NCBI GenBank assembly: GCA_002470645.1
Contig: DKNE01000018.1
Location: forward strand, 1-40,876
Direction: 5' to 3'
Length of the DNA stretch: 40,876 nucleotides
Source of the DNA: Patescibacteria group bacterium UBA7396
GTDB lineage: Bacteria; Patescibacteriota; Gracilibacteria; BD1-5; UBA6164
The notes under the pieces were generated by a model. That model saw nothing but the letters and a program-made list of their open reading frames with translations. It was not told the DNA's origin and made no database searches. Of this stretch, positions 40,868-40,876 are shown piece after piece. The first letter of the stretch is position 1; the number at the start of each line of letters is the position of its first letter. The position numbers were made by a program, and so were the translations under genes.

Positions 40868-40876
40868 AAAAAAATA

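Noticed and set aside
1..40876. UGA as tryptophan (code 4) or selenocysteine
   Set aside because: UGA falls at glycine columns in motifs (Lgt, rhomboid, UppS, COG2509), while Trp columns use UGG; selenocysteine would not occur many times per gene.
1..40876. CRISPR array, prophage or integrated plasmid
   Set aside because: No regular direct repeats, phage structural genes, integrase or attachment-site duplications were seen.

Overview
This window is strongly AT-rich bacterial DNA in which almost every real gene is interrupted by in-frame UGA when read with the standard code. The UGAs fall on glycine positions, often invariant ones (rhomboid G-I-S-G, the G-E-G-G of a COG2509 flavoprotein, the R-T-G-G of UppS), and no gene ends in UGA: all stops are UAA or UAG. 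This is genetic code 25, known from the candidate phyla Absconditabacteria (SR1) and Gracilibacteria (BD1-5), reduced and probably host-associated bacteria. Which of the two cannot be settled here. All CDS below are read with UGA = Gly, so they are longer than standard-code ORFs.

Layout. 1-2.6 kb: a secreted protein of unknown role, divergent from yaaA and a BatD-like membrane protein. 2.6-3.9 kb: DNA photolyase. 3.9-5.2 kb: a decayed stretch with the C-terminal remnant of a type I restriction specificity subunit. 5.2-17.7 kb, plus strand: a DUF4153-like membrane protein, a Cys-rich orphan, a membrane histidine kinase with its OmpR-type regulator, a COG2509 flavoprotein, a secreted lysozyme-like protein, an SPFH protein, lspA, a membrane protein, an AMMECR1 protein, lgt and a rhomboid protease. 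17.8-29.2 kb, minus strand: a prepilin-like adhesin (InlB and LRR modules), the set DUF4012 - murE - dnaX - truncated priA, a decayed second prepilin-like protein with a FISUMP module, and dnaA. 29.3-30.6 kb, plus: a lytic transglycosylase and a small frameshifted gene. 30.6-38.3 kb, minus: one long probable operon, polyprenyl synthase - isochorismatase-like hydrolase - recG - small ORF - aclB - aclA - DUF2304/GT2 glycosyltransferase. 38.4-40.9 kb: a DKNYY-type protein (plus), then uppS and secF (minus).

How the genes fit together. The cell envelope dominates: lipoprotein maturation (lgt, lspA), peptidoglycan precursor and remodelling enzymes (murE, two lysozyme-like proteins), the undecaprenyl carrier (polyprenyl synthase, uppS), protein export (secF) and type IV pilin-like surface proteins. 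Replication and repair are represented by dnaA, dnaX, priA, recG and photolyase. The only central-metabolism enzyme is a two-subunit ATP-citrate lyase, which would split citrate to acetyl-CoA and oxaloacetate.

Most notable: a pair of surface proteins sharing a long prepilin-type N-terminal half but carrying unrelated C-terminal modules, one intact and one broken by several lesions; PriA reduced to its N-terminal half; ATP-citrate lyase in an apparently reduced genome; and compact bidirectional terminators with the stop codons of both neighbouring genes inside the hairpin. No tRNA, rRNA, CRISPR array or insertion sequence was recognised.
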